From NCBI GenBank assembly GCA_036937835.1, contig CM072863.1, positions 18,598,501-18,662,500 of the forward strand: 64,000 nt of DNA, given 5' to 3'. This DNA comes from Pampus argenteus (lineage: Eukaryota > Chordata > Actinopteri > Scombriformes > Stromateidae). Positions 25,836-38,700 of the stretch are shown here, piece after piece (within the stretch, counting starts at the first letter, position 1; each line of letters begins with the position of its first letter). The position numbers and the translations under genes are program-made. Under the pieces are notes generated by a model. That model was given only the letters and a program-made list of their open reading frames with translations. It was not told the DNA's origin and did not search any database.

Positions 25836-26196
25836 CCTCATCATGGAGGGGTTTTTTTTTTTTTTAATCATTTATTATTTCAGATTCATTTTTCATGCGT
25901 GTTGGATGTAACATCTGGCCTGTGTGTTTTATGCAGGATTTTTTTTTTAAGAGTAAAATGTGGATCAGTCATAAAATATAGAGCAGTGCATGAATCACAT
26001 GGGGGGGTTCCACTTTTTAACCCATTTAAACTCTAACATGCAAAGGTCATTGAAACACTAAATCTGTAAAGTCATCTCATTATAATAGTAGAAATTCATT
26101 CACAAAATTGTAAACAAATTATTATTTAATTATGTAAAACAGTCATCGATTTAGTGATATACATTTTTTAGGTAAAAAAAAATCTTTAGGGAACTC

Positions 26197-26442
26197 TTAA
26201 TCATTATCAATTAATCTATCCATTTGTTTCTCAAGTAGTTGTTTGGTCTAAAAAATGTCGATCACTATTTCGCAACACAAAGATATTTAATTTGCTATCA
26301 TATAGAACTTGAGAAAACAGAAAATATTCATATTAAGAAGCTGAAAACAAATGACACAAAATGATTTTCAAAACAGTTGCCGATTATTATTTTTTTCCTG
26401 TCAATCGCCTAATCGGTTAATTGACTAATCATGGCAGCTCTC
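26197..26442 (-). mobile_element. reverse-oriented copy of the taatcgatta-type MITE
   Basis: Read on the plus strand it runs attatcaattaatctatcc, gtagttgtttggtctaaaaa, caaagatatttaatttgct, aagaagctgaaaac, ccgattattat, and ends cggttaattgactaatc plus atggcagctct. This is the reverse orientation of the copies at 3.9 and 21.6 kb. It is non-coding. Confidence 0.55.
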
Positions 26443-28533
26443 CAGTGGTGAGCTGAGATGCGTTCACTGTAAATCGCTTACATACCTGAAATAAGTACCT
26501 AATTTAAATTTTAAAACAAACAAAAACTTCTAAAAGAAAAGAGGTCCATACAATTCAAGGTTTTTGGTATATATTTGGACAACAGGAATATTAAATGCTG
26601 AAATATTTCTGTCACAAAAAATATTGCCAAAAGAATAAGACCAGCCAGGTCATGTTTTACCATTTATGCATGTAAGAATTAACATTAAAAAATCAACCAT
26701 CAGTCAACAAATATTCCAACGCTTCTCTCTTTTACTCTAATAAATCTTTTATCATACCGTGTCTGAAAATCCTTCCAGTCAGGGCTCAAAACCAAATGAG
26801 TGTAACGATCCTTAATCCTTAATGTCAGCTCTAGCAGAGCCTCCTGCTCTTTTGATAAAATCCATTTGTACTTCTCTCTTTAACCAAGGTAATGACTTTG
26901 ACTTTAACCTAGTTTTTAATTAAAATCTGGCTATGAAAACATTTTCTCACAAAAACAACAACAACAACAACAATAAAATAGAGAGAGATAAAAGAAAGTC
27001 AATTAAAAGCACTCAAGATATTTAAAATACACCAGAACTGAAAAAAGAGATGCCCTTGAAGCTCTGTATGAACAATAAAAATATGAACTCTGAGTGGTAA
27101 ACAACTGCTAAAAATAAGCTTTTTCTGTAAATCTGTAACAGATTTAAGTTCAAATGAACTGCCGATACCGATATGAGTGTCTTTTTACTCCTATCAAAGT
27201 CTGCACATCATGATGCATTAGGCAGATTCTATTTATTAAAGAAAGAAATAATGATAAAAAAAACCCAGAAGATGTGACACATTCTTTGCAGGGAGTTTCT
27301 TTTTTGTCCAGAAGCAGGAATTTGCTTTCTGGCCTCATTCTGAGGACCTTTGCCAGCAAAGAAGCAGAAAAGGAGAGAAGTCATTATCGTTACAGATACA
27401 GATAATAACTCCAGGGGCCATTCACGTAAGGACAAATCCCCAGAGGAACATATGCCTGCAGTATGCACATCATTATCAATATAGTCAACTCCCTTGTGAA
27501 ATTTCAGCCCCCACCCAAAAATAGAAAGGAAGCAGCGAGGGTAGATTTCAGTTTCATGATCTGTGGAGAATGTGCTCGCAATCCAGGAATACAAACTACA
27601 TCAAGGGCAAATATGCAGTTATCAGGAGTGTCTACATAATTAAAGTATTCATTTCATGTAATTACTGCCTAATCCAGTGGGACACCAAGTGTTACATTAT
27701 GAACTTCCTGATATTGAACAACCTGGGCAAGTGTTGCAGAGCTCGGTAATATTAGACGGTTTCAATCATTCGAGTGAGACTGTGACTTTTAAACTCGGTG
27801 TTTGTCATTGGCTGTCAGCTACTGTTTCCTATGGAGCAGCTTCAGTTTCCTGCCTTGTAACGATGTAAGGAGACAAACAGTAGGTTTTTGTTAAATTGAC
27901 AAGTTCATTTTTTAGCAGGTCAAAGGAAAACTCAGTCAGTGAGAGGAAAAAAAAATAATAATTGTAGTTTGCATATATGGATGTGCTGTTTACTTGGTCT
28001 GGTATGACCAATAACTTATGTAATATGATCAAATGTTACAGAGGTATTTATTATATATTTTATAACTTGTATCTACTTGGCTATTGTTATAGTATATTTT
28101 AGCATTTTCCATTATTCTTGGTATCTATAGTGATCTACAGTATCGGTCACATGGTCGGTCAATGGTCTGTATATGAGGAAACTGGAAACAGCTTTAACCT
28201 TTGTTGAGGTGACTAAAAACATTGTGTTCTGGAGAGAAGTTATTTTTGATAAACTAAAGCTTATTAATAATTTTATGGAAATGTTTATGTAACTTGAACC
28301 ACATCAACCCTAACCCTTTCTTTTCCATATTTAACCAAACCACAATATGTCCCTACGCCTAAAATTGTTTTTGTAGTATGTGAACTCTGGTCTTCACTGT
28401 CAAAACTCCCAGCTTGGTATGTAGCATTTTATGAACCGACATGGAATATAGTCCAATCAGTGACGTGTTAAACAAAAACCTAGTTGACCTCAAGCTTGTT
28501 GTTGTTGTGTGGGCTGTTGTTTGGATACGGAGG
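26443..28533. other. non-coding
   Basis: AT-rich with an AAC repeat. A 121-codon minus-strand frame (27229-27594) has no recognisable content. Confidence 0.6.
26951..26975 (+). repeat. (AAC)n short tandem repeat
   Basis: A run of CAA units in AT-rich DNA. Other short tandem repeats are (TA)n at 7452-7471, (GT)n at 8872-8886, (GA)n at 11412-11434, AATAGT units at 37432-37455 and (GA)n at 60386-60403. Confidence 0.85.
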
Positions 28534-28842
28534 TAGGGCTGAACATATCTTGAAATAAATAAATCTAATTGCAATTATTTTGGCTGATATTGCAATTATG
28601 ATATGATTTGTGGTACCAAAAGGGAATGATGTGATTTTTCTACCACAGCAAAGAGCTTTTCTTAAGTCTGTAGAATGATGTGTAGGCCAGGGCATCTCTG
28701 CAAGCACCGCAATATTTCATTCAAAATGGTAATTTGATAATCATTTTGTCATCTTTTTCAAATATTACACCTCCTGTGATTTGAACATTGCAGTAGGCCA
28801 TATTGTGATGTCAATAGAATTTCCATTAATTGTTCAGCCCTA
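28534..28842. mobile_element. 309-bp hAT-like MITE with 12-bp terminal inverted repeats
   Basis: The ends are TAGGGCTGAACA (28534-28545) and TGTTCAGCCCTA (28831-28842), a perfect inverted pair. The interior is AT-rich with the ctaattgcaatta and tattgcaattatgat pattern that I associate with fish hAT-derived MITEs. The 8-base flanks tacggagg and catgcagg agree at 5 of 8 positions, which could be a decayed 8-bp target duplication of hAT type. It has no coding capacity. Confidence 0.65.
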
Positions 28843-31800
28843 CATGCAGGAGCGTCTGGTCCTGAATTTCAATGAAACCTCATTGATTGACTGTAAAGAG
28901 AAAATGAGACGGATGCGTTTTGATGTTCTATTGTCGTTTACATAATCATATTCATTTAACAGGGGTTAAATTGGAAAACATGAAGGGCAAAGACCTCAAC
29001 CGCTTTAATGTTTGAAACACAATACAAGCTCACGGCTTTTTATTTTTTTCTCACAATGCAACGTGTAATTTCGTCTATGATGTGATGATGCAATATCTAG
29101 GAAGTAATGACTCTATCACCCTCACTGTGTATGATCGGCAGGAGATTAATAATCATAATTTATGGCATTTCAATTTGTGATATGCGAGTATGAAAATCTT
29201 GCTGCTTTGTGTCATGTTTGTGGTAGTTTGCTGAAAGCCTGTGATGTTTTTTTCATTTATTGCACACTAAAAACAAAATCGCAGGAATCCGTCAAGCAAG
29301 TATTGTCAATGATTTATTGCATCTATCTTCATCTGCTTTCAATGTACTGTCACTGTACTGCTTTACTGTATATATACTATAATATCTATAATACTACATG
29401 TGACATATGAGCATTCAATGGCAATAGTTTTGACAGCAAAATACCATCTATTTTTGGTGTTGTTATCTTTGTGTGTATGTGGAAATAACACCACTTTCTT
29501 CAGTTGAAATTGCAGTAACCTTAATCAGTGTATACTGTCAGTTAGGGGGAGAACAGTGTTGGCGAGCAACGCACGCTGTATGAAGACCTTTTGCACAGCA
29601 GATACTTTGACTTGTCGTAAAAAGGATAATAAGTAGCAACACTGTAGATGACTCTGATCTCTTCAGGGGTCCCAGTGAAGTCAGCCGTCATTCATTTCAT
29701 TTTTTTTACAACTAAACTTTGAATATTGTGACATGTCTCCTGTTATAATAAGCCTGTATTTAGTGATTAAATTATGGTTCGCTGGCAAGGGTGAAACTCT
29801 GGCTTGAGATATATTGAGGGATTATGGTAACGTATAACCTACCTGCAGCTTAGTACTGATTCTCCCTCCCTGTCTTCTATATATATAGATATACCTCCAC
29901 CTCATCTGATCTCTGATATGAAAGTCAAGTTATTCTATTGAGCCCATATTGTGTGAGCCTCAGCAGCGAGAGAGACTCTGCTTTTCATATATTGTAGACG
30001 GATACTTTCTGTAGTTTAAGGTGGACTCGTTACAAAGTTACAAAGATTAACAGAAGAATTAAGCTGTTTTACAACCTTTTTAAATATTTAGTTTCTCTCC
30101 ATGATTGCAATACACAATGCTGTCTTACATATCTGCCAACATATGTAACAACATATCTGCCAAATCCCAATATGCTCTGCAAACATTCACGGAAAATTTA
30201 ATAGTTCATCATTAAATATGCACTTTCGAGGTTGTGTCCCATCGAGTAAATTATTTTCTGTGGCTATTCCAGGTTTTGCAGATACATACTGGTATAAGCA
30301 TGCACTTATGGTTTCTGTATGACATACTACTGCAGGACTCCATTGTGAAGACACTGAGGAGGTGCACACATCCACAGAGTCCTGCGTGCTGTGGCTGTTA
30401 ATAATGACTCATAGCATTTCCTCCTTCTCGGTGTGAGTAACATTTCAGAGGGAAGAGACAAATCAGAGATGCTTTTTATATCCAGACCTTTCAATCAGGA
30501 CCTGACCTGTCTGTAATAAGTGACACCTAAGCCTGGCTGTGTAATTTATGTGCTGCCTCAACAAATTGCTTCACAGGGGACCAGAGGAGAGCTGGCAGAT
30601 GAAACCCGTGGAGACGGAGCCTTCCAACTTTAACTTCATGCTGTTCCCAGCCTTTACTCCACTTCCCCCGAAGACAAAAGCTACATTTAAATATGATCAC
30701 ACGGATGCTTTTCCTATAAACATCTGTGCAACTGCAAAGGAACATAACGACTGATGATTATATGAAACCCCACCACCATTTGTCATACTGTTATGGCTGT
30801 TGCAGCTTTAATCAGAAAACCACCTGGTAATGTGTCTGTACTGGCTTCTGCTATTGCCTCAAGTCACACTTCTGTCTTATTACATCTCTGAAATTTTATT
30901 TGCTTTCTGAGGCAACACTGGTTTTCCCCTCTAATTGTGTCTTTGGGGAGAGAGGTCTTCATGTGTGAAGGAAGATGGCAAATATGGGTTTTTGACCCAT
31001 TTTTATCTGACCACAGAAGAGACATAGTGAGCAAGAGGAGCAAACCTGTCTGCTGGAGTGGTTAGGTATGATTTCTGAGGCCAGGAACTGGAAATTCAAC
31101 ATATTCTGTCTGCGCTCATCATTTTACTTTTTTGAATGGACAATATTCAGGGACTAATTGGCGAGAAGTTTAAGAGGGTTAATAGAAATAACGCAACAAA
31201 CATAAATAACCCACCTTTAGTTTGGCCACATAGCACGATAGCGTATGTTTTGATTAAATTGATATTCATATTTTACATATATAAAAAGAAAACACTTAAG
31301 AGACTTAATTCTACTACATATAGATGTATAGAACTTATATAGAAGTCACAATGTAATGGACAATAACATACCCACTGTTAAATAATGCAAAAATATACTT
31401 GAAATACATTTCTTTTCATTGCCCTTTTGATTTGCGTCTGAGGGTATCAGGGTACCAATCACTCCTAAAAACTGTTAGGTGGACCTTTAAGTCCATAATA
31501 ACACTGATAATGCATCTTGTGAATGTAGGTTTTAATGACAGACACTCCAGAATAGATGAAGTAAGAAGAGACCTATTACCAAAAATGATGTCCAGAAGAT
31601 CCTGCAGAACTCACCAGACCAAAATGTTGTATGCAAGTGTATAAGCTACATTCAACCTAATGTAGCCCTGTTTTAATAGAAATAGACACACGGTCCTTTG
31701 CAAATCAGCGAAAACCATGCTTTCTGGTCAGAGCTGTTACTGGCAGCCGTCTCAGTGACGTCCTTGACATGCCACTCCCAGCCACAAAGAAGACAATTCC

Positions 31801-34800
31801 GCTTTAAAATGGTAATTATATATATATATATATTTTTCCATTTCTCAGATTGCTCATTTACTGTGCAACACTTTCACATCCAGCCTGTGGAAGGTCAATC
31901 AAAAGTGACAAAGTTAACAGTTCTTATTTGCCAAAAGTCAATGTCATCAACAGTGACAGACTGGGGTTTTAAGACTTAGTCATTTTCACACCGCCTACCT
32001 TAATTATTCAGATGGCTGATTACAGACTATGATCAGTCCAAACATTTGTTCTATCACTGTCAGTGAAAATGTGTTGAGCTGGACGCTGCCAACTGATTTA
32101 TGTATTGGGATATCTAGCAACACCAGCATTACAGCGGTGGCAGAAAAGTCTATAGACTTAACCGTTGTCTGCTACAGTGCAGTGTGCTGTCATTTACAAA
32201 TACGTGCCAATGAGGATGGTTCCCACCAATATGGCTGCAGTACATCAGCTTGGGTCAAAAACAGTCACAAATCCAAGGAGTGCCAGGGTCTGCGTGCACA
32301 AAATCTGATTCTAGCACACCCCTTACCCTGAGACACCAGCAGGACACCACAACAGGTGACCATTGAAACAGGCAATAATATGTATACCCAGCCACTTGAC
32401 TTTCAGCATGTATCACCAGCCTAGAGGGACATCAAACCCAGTAGCCCAGAATGGTCAGCAATCATACTGAAGATGTCGACAGGCTCTTCTACACTGTGAG
32501 ACCAGCACTTCTCTCAAGTGTTGCAGGCCTCTTTTAAAGCCTTAAAGCCAAAGAGAGGCAAACACCTCACAGGATACATCCAACCCAACTTATTAATGTA
32601 GCCACGGACGGGAGACAGCCTGTAGGACCAGTTTGAGTTCAAATATTTGAGATTTGTTAAATTCTATTTTTACAATATGTGTAATTATGGTTCCTCAGTG
32701 TGAGGTAAACAATCACAGCTCACAGTATGACATGGATGAATTTGTAATTGTTGTTTAATTGTGAACATAGAAAACAAAACAGATAATTATTGGTATCTAC
32801 TTGGCTTGACTATGACAAAAAAAATCTTCCGAACAGGCTGTACAGTCAGTGTGAACAACATTGAGATGGTGATGATGGTCCTCTTAACGCAGCTGTTTGG
32901 CTTTTATTATTACTAATTTATCTAAATTAAAGCTGTACTAAAATAGTTATTTTTTTAAAATTTTATATTAGGGAAAAAAATGCAAAAAATGTAATTGTGA
33001 TTAATCATAAATTATTTACACTTCTTTTAACTGTATACCATTTACCATAAAAGGTACATTTTGAACGTTAATACTCAAATATCAAAATGGGAGTGGACAA
33101 GCTATGCTTATGTAATGCAAACCATTTATTGTTGAAAATCAATTAACAACACAAATCCATGACAAAGATCGTCAGAAACGCTCACAGGTACAGCGTTTAG
33201 GTTTTTTAAAAATATGATTAAATTATAATTTATGGCAAACACAAGCTCGACAGACATCAGAAGGACCTTCATTTTCTATTACTTCAGCTCTGATTAAAGA
33301 TCACTCCCTGGACCCCTCACCTCAAAAGCAAATCATACAATCTAATTGTGTCCCGTATCACATGGGAAAAAGAAGCACGGCTCCAAATGACTTCTGTTAG
33401 GCATTTTAACTTTATAAGATAATAATTTGTCAGTACAATGTTTACAGATTATTCTTGCTGCCCCCAAGTTACAAATAAATAAATTAATACATGCGGTTTT
33501 AAGGAAAATATTAAAAGATTTTTTTTAAGCATTTATGTGCAGGATATTACATTTTTTTGGCAACTCCTTGTGATGCTACTAGTAAAAGACACTGAACCAT
33601 ACACTAATAGGTAGAAAGGAAATTGTATCAATCTAATTGAAAGGATAAATTGTAACAACTGTGATTGATTTGACTGATATGGAATGTGTATATTGCAGTG
33701 CATATATTCTAACAGTAAATGAACTATAAAACATTCAAACAGTGCTGTGTAGAGGCACAATTGGGTTTGCATGTCAGCCGTTGCTATCCCCCCCATCTGA
33801 TCTCGTGCAGAAACATGGGCAGATAAAACAGACGTAAGGTATATGCCGAGCCAGAAACCCCAGCACAACAGAGGAGGGAACACCGAGGCTCATTAACAGC
33901 AGACGCCTGGACTGATCCCAGTACTCAGTCTAGGGAGTAACAGCCAACTCGCTCCATTACAGGGAAGAGAGAGACTTCTAAAGGGCATGACCATCTGGAG
34001 CGAGCCTCCCTCGATTTTTGTTTTCTTTTTTTCCCCTTTCTCTAAACTGCATATGTGTGGGAGGCAGAGCCCAGACTCATCAAGCAGGTTGATAATCAGG
34101 TGTCACTTAAACTCATTCATGTTGCTCTGTATAGGGTCAATTGTGGCCGCTGGTGAAATGTTACCACTGGATAATGAAATGAAAGGAAAAAAAAAAAAGA
34201 AAAAAAAAAAGCTCTAACATGATTGTTATGCAGGGTGGGTGCTCTGAAAACCCGAAGCAGCCTGATTGTTCAAAGCAACAGGACTGTGACACACAGAAGT
34301 AGGACAAGTTTTTAAGTAAGAAGTAGTATAATCGAGTCTTTTCCCTCACGTCGTTCAGTGTCCAGGAAATGTCAGTGGAATGCCGTGGGGACAGGTGAAA
34401 ATTCAGTATCCAGTGTTGAGATGACATTCGTCCCCTAAGGACAAATGGCTGCATATGAAAAATTGATATGGGGCAGAAAATAGACTTCCAGTCCAATATA
34501 GAGTAAGGGTGACCATGAGACTAGTACAGTAGGAATCCAAATTATAGCTGCGCAATTTACCCAAATTAATTATTCACTGGGCAGGAGGTTGGCATCAGTA
34601 GATAGACACACAATTACAAAGACACGAGGTTGGGCTTGTTTAAGGGTACATCCAGAACAGAACTAATGGGGACTGACAAACTGATTGATGGCAGAGTCCT
34701 CAGGCTATTTGTCTGCCCTCTGCATGTAGCACTTTGCTGAAAATCTGGCTGAATAAGGCTTTTCTACTATTAGCTACATAACAGGAATGAATGAATGAAT

Positions 34801-35618
34801 GTATCCATAGGTGTAATGTTTTTTTCTTTTCTTGTAAAATTAAAGAATGAATGTTTGTGAAAACAATCTACGGCTGTGATACTTTTTCTGCAGTGCTGTT
34901 TTTATTTTCGAGTATATCCTAAGAGTCTGAAACATAATTACCTCATCACAACTACATTGCATTATGTATATGAAGCGCCCTCAGAAATGCTGGTACAGTA
35001 ACCCCACTGCGTCTCAACTCAGGGGAACTGTTCAACATGTTCGCGAGTGACAGCGAGCCTTAATAAGTCAGCTGGCAAGCAGATTGCATGGAACAATGGT
35101 TCTGTGCTTGGATCCGCGCTCAGGGCAGATACATAGATAATCATAGCATGACAGTAGGTTTTACATTTCAAATAACCCACAGTGCATTACCAGCAGTTAT
35201 TTACAGTATAAGCACTGCTTATTAATTTTTAAACAGGCCCTTAAGGTCTAGTTGACAGACAAAGCTGGCAAGCAAAAGCAGAACAAACTGTTGTTGTTTT
35301 TTCGACTCACAATATGAAACATAGTAATGGTACTGAGCATGTAAGTGCTGGAGAATGCATTATTAATGGGTCGATGATGCAATATGTAAAGGTCACGGAC
35401 ACTGTCTAGGCACACACTCATTTATCATACAGTGCGTCTCCATGTACAGTGATATGTCATTTTGGTGTCATATTTACATTTTGGATATTTAACAGCTGCT
35501 TTTATTCAGAATGACAATTTCAATGTACGTGTGACTAAAGATTCATAACTTTAACCGCATAATTGCTATTGACAATTGATTATCTGTAGCAATATTTTTA
35601 TTTTTTTTTCTCCTGCAG
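28843..35618. other. non-coding
   Basis: Mostly AT-rich. The 31990-32640 part is less AT-rich, carries a 100-codon plus-strand frame (32029-32331), and may be an unrecognised degenerate element (see findings). A 26-base, nearly pure A stretch is at 34186-34211. Confidence 0.55.
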
Positions 35619-35789
35619 CCTCTACTTGTCATCCCCACAAGGGAGGAAGCGACAGCTTGGCAGATGTCTTTTCCTGCCACGAACCTGATGCCACTGGGAG
35701 TGCCAGACACCACGAGCGAGATCGCACAGCTGCCATGTCTCCATCCACGCCGGCGTTGTTGTGACTGTTTGCCTGGGTTGCGTGTACAG
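35619..35789 (+). other. exon-like GC-rich block, possible conserved element
   Basis: On the plus strand a strong polypyrimidine tract and ctcctgcag precede 35619, and tacag/GTGCAT ends the block at 35789. The 171 bases between are open in one frame for exactly 57 codons (PLLVIPTREEATAWQ...). The minus strand is also open for 120 codons over the area (35543-35905), so openness may only reflect base composition. The neighbouring 35870-36060 contains cattacccatgcatgtctc and attaattcccg, which look like a homeodomain-rich conserved enhancer. No protein family is recognised. Confidence 0.3.
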
Positions 35790-38700
35790 GTGCATCCTTG
35801 CTCCTCTCTACGGAAAGTGAGGCTGTGACAGTGTGTACCTGGTAATCCCCTTTTCTGGCTTTCCCTGCGACAGCTTTGTAATCTCATTACCCATGCATGT
35901 CTCATTAATTCCCGTCATGGCCGAGTGGCCCAGTACTCCTGCTGTCACCACCTTGTAAGATCCTCCAGCCATCGCGCGCCAACCCAAGGCCTCTAAACAA
36001 AGCAGGGGGCGAGGAGGGAAAATGGTGGCTTGTGTAGCAGCCACAAATCATTGATGAGGGTCAGACTGTCTCAAACTGTGAGAACTCACCTTGGACTTGG
36101 CTTCCTGCAGCCCCATAAATGAAGACTGTTGTGCACACATATGAGTATCTACTCAAATGAATGGCACATGCAATGGATCACTTGCAGCACTGTACATGCA
36201 TAGGTGATACTGACAGGACAAGGTCAATCATGCTAATTAAACTAGACGGCGCTGTGGTTTGTGTTGTGTAATGAGGGCGCTAATGACGCTTCAAAAGTGT
36301 TTATCGAAATGCTTGTTACTTAGTGCTTTGTTCACTCTTATTACACGGCTTCATGACTAACTTCAATATCTTCAAATGGAAATATTTGTCAGTGTGATTG
36401 CAAAGATGTAAGTCAAGCGCATGAAAACACACAGGACTGTAGAGATGAGATTGCTTTAAAGGGTTTTCCAGAATATGCGAGAGATGTTATAATCATAATC
36501 GTTTCACATTTGTAGAAATTCACTGAAACCAGTGGAGCTTGTTTTTTTAATTATGTTTCTATCTATTCAATAGAAATTTTTTCCAAGATTAAAAAAAAAA
36601 AAAATGATGTTGTACTAAACCAGAATTATACTTAAACATCAGGGTACTGTTATTTCAGAGACAAGCTGTTTTTGGGATATATGGTAAGTAATGTTTCATT
36701 GTACCAACAGTTCATCTGCAGTTACAAACGTGGAGTTTGCTGACTGAAAAAAGGAAAACAATAGCAGTATTAATCTCAGTGAAAACCTCAGCCATCAAAT
36801 CACTACCAGGTCTTGTATATTTATAAGGCTTCGCTTTGCCATTTACATCACTTTGATGATTCAACAGCAAAATATTCAACATCTTTAGCTCAGAATTTCC
36901 ATTTACACCTCTGCTAGCGCCTTTTCTATATGACAATGAGTTTTCCATGCCATGTGCAAAAGTTCAGTATACACTATGATGAATATAGTAGGTGTTTTGA
37001 CAGCCAGTGCTTGCACACACGCTAAAAAACGAAGAACAGTTTTTGAGCAATTCCAAAACAATGTCCTAAGTGGCTAAAGCGTTGCCACAACTAGAGCAGG
37101 TTTGGATTTGATAGTTTCAAATAACATATTTCTAAAAGAAATATACAATGTACTTGTAGTGAACCGCATATCTGAAGTTATAATGTTAAGGCTGGATGAC
37201 GTGATGCCACACAACGAATACGATGATTTATTACTTGACTGACTCTGATAAATGTGATATTTATTCTCTTTTATAATAGATCAGTCTTGCAATGACACCT
37301 ATATACATATACCGCCCATCAGCCATGCATCTGAAATATAAGATAATCTACTTCCATACATGATTTTTATTCATACATTCTCAGGATGATTGAAAAGGCA
37401 GGAACAACAAAGGAATCAGAAGAGAAACATAATAATAGTAATAGTAATAGTAATTGAGGTCTTAATTTTGGAGAAAAAAAAAATAAAAATCACTCAATCA
37501 TTTTAAAAATGGTATAAATTATTAATATCAATGATATCAAAGAATCAGCGTGAGTTGATGGTTATTTGAGGCACAATGGAAATAATAAGCCATCAAATAA
37601 CTGAATGACGTCAACAAGTGGGCTTACAAATAATATTTCACTGATTACAGACACTCGATCTACTTGATGTCAAGACTTTTCTGAGCCCAGAGTTTATTCC
37701 TGGCTCTATTACAGGAGGATCGGTAAATAATGAATACAAATGCATGGACCAAAAATGTATTCAAATGGAGTCAACATTAGACATAAGACATAATCAAACT
37801 TTCAATAAATGTTCAATAAACTATTACATTTGTCCTCCTGTTGGCACCTATTGTTGAATAGGTTAAACCAACAATCTGCCATCCAACTCTCCCACCATGA
37901 CAAAAAGAAAGAGACTTGTGATTGAACAAATATTTTTTTGCATTTATATAAACCCCTTCTGGCTTCCCCCATGTTTCCTGTCTGTATCGCCACTAAATGT
38001 ATCTCATTTAAGGTAAAAGTCCCAAAAAAAAAAATAGCCTTTAAACCTGAATGAATAGATTTTTTTCGCCACCTGAGAGAAGCTGAACAAGCTGTAAAGA
38101 CGATATTGAAAATCGTTACCTTGTAAAGTTGTAGTGGCAGTTGCTTTAGTAAACCTTTGCCTCTCATTTAGAGACATGTTGACTGGTGAAGAGACTGGTG
38201 AACATCCTCCTTTTTCGCTATGTAGCTGATACATGCTCCATTATGTTCACCAGCTAGTCGCTAACTTGGCCTGTGTGCTGCTTGGTGATGTGCAGGCATG
38301 TGGTGAGTCTGTCTGCTTTGTCACTATGAGAGACCTCTTTCACATTATATGTAGTCATTTGATCCATGTAGATTTATTGATTAGAATAGCTATTAAAAAA
38401 AAAACTGGCTAGCATCCTGTTTGTGGGATAAAGGGGAATGCAATCAGCACGCGGTCCATAAATAACTGCTCAAAAAGTATAGTAATATTTAAAACACCTG
38501 TAAATAATTATTGACAACCAACACTGCTGCTACCATTATTGGATTACATCAGGATATTTGATAATCTGCAGGGAGCGAATGATCGTCTATGAGTGACACT
38601 GCAGCAGTGAGCCAGCGCTGACCCCTCTGACCACTGGGGACTTTGTCTGTCTTCCATAACAACCCATATGACTCTTCCATTTGCCTTTAAAAGAAATGTT

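Noticed and set aside
25594..26036. Overlapping plus-strand frames of 105 and 116 codons
   Set aside because: Both depend on translating T-runs as poly-Phe, and they lie in the CpG-rich promoter candidate and its flank.
35543..35905. 120-codon minus-strand open frame as a gene
   Set aside because: Frames are open on both strands of this GC-rich block, so openness is not evidence for coding. It is kept only as a candidate element.
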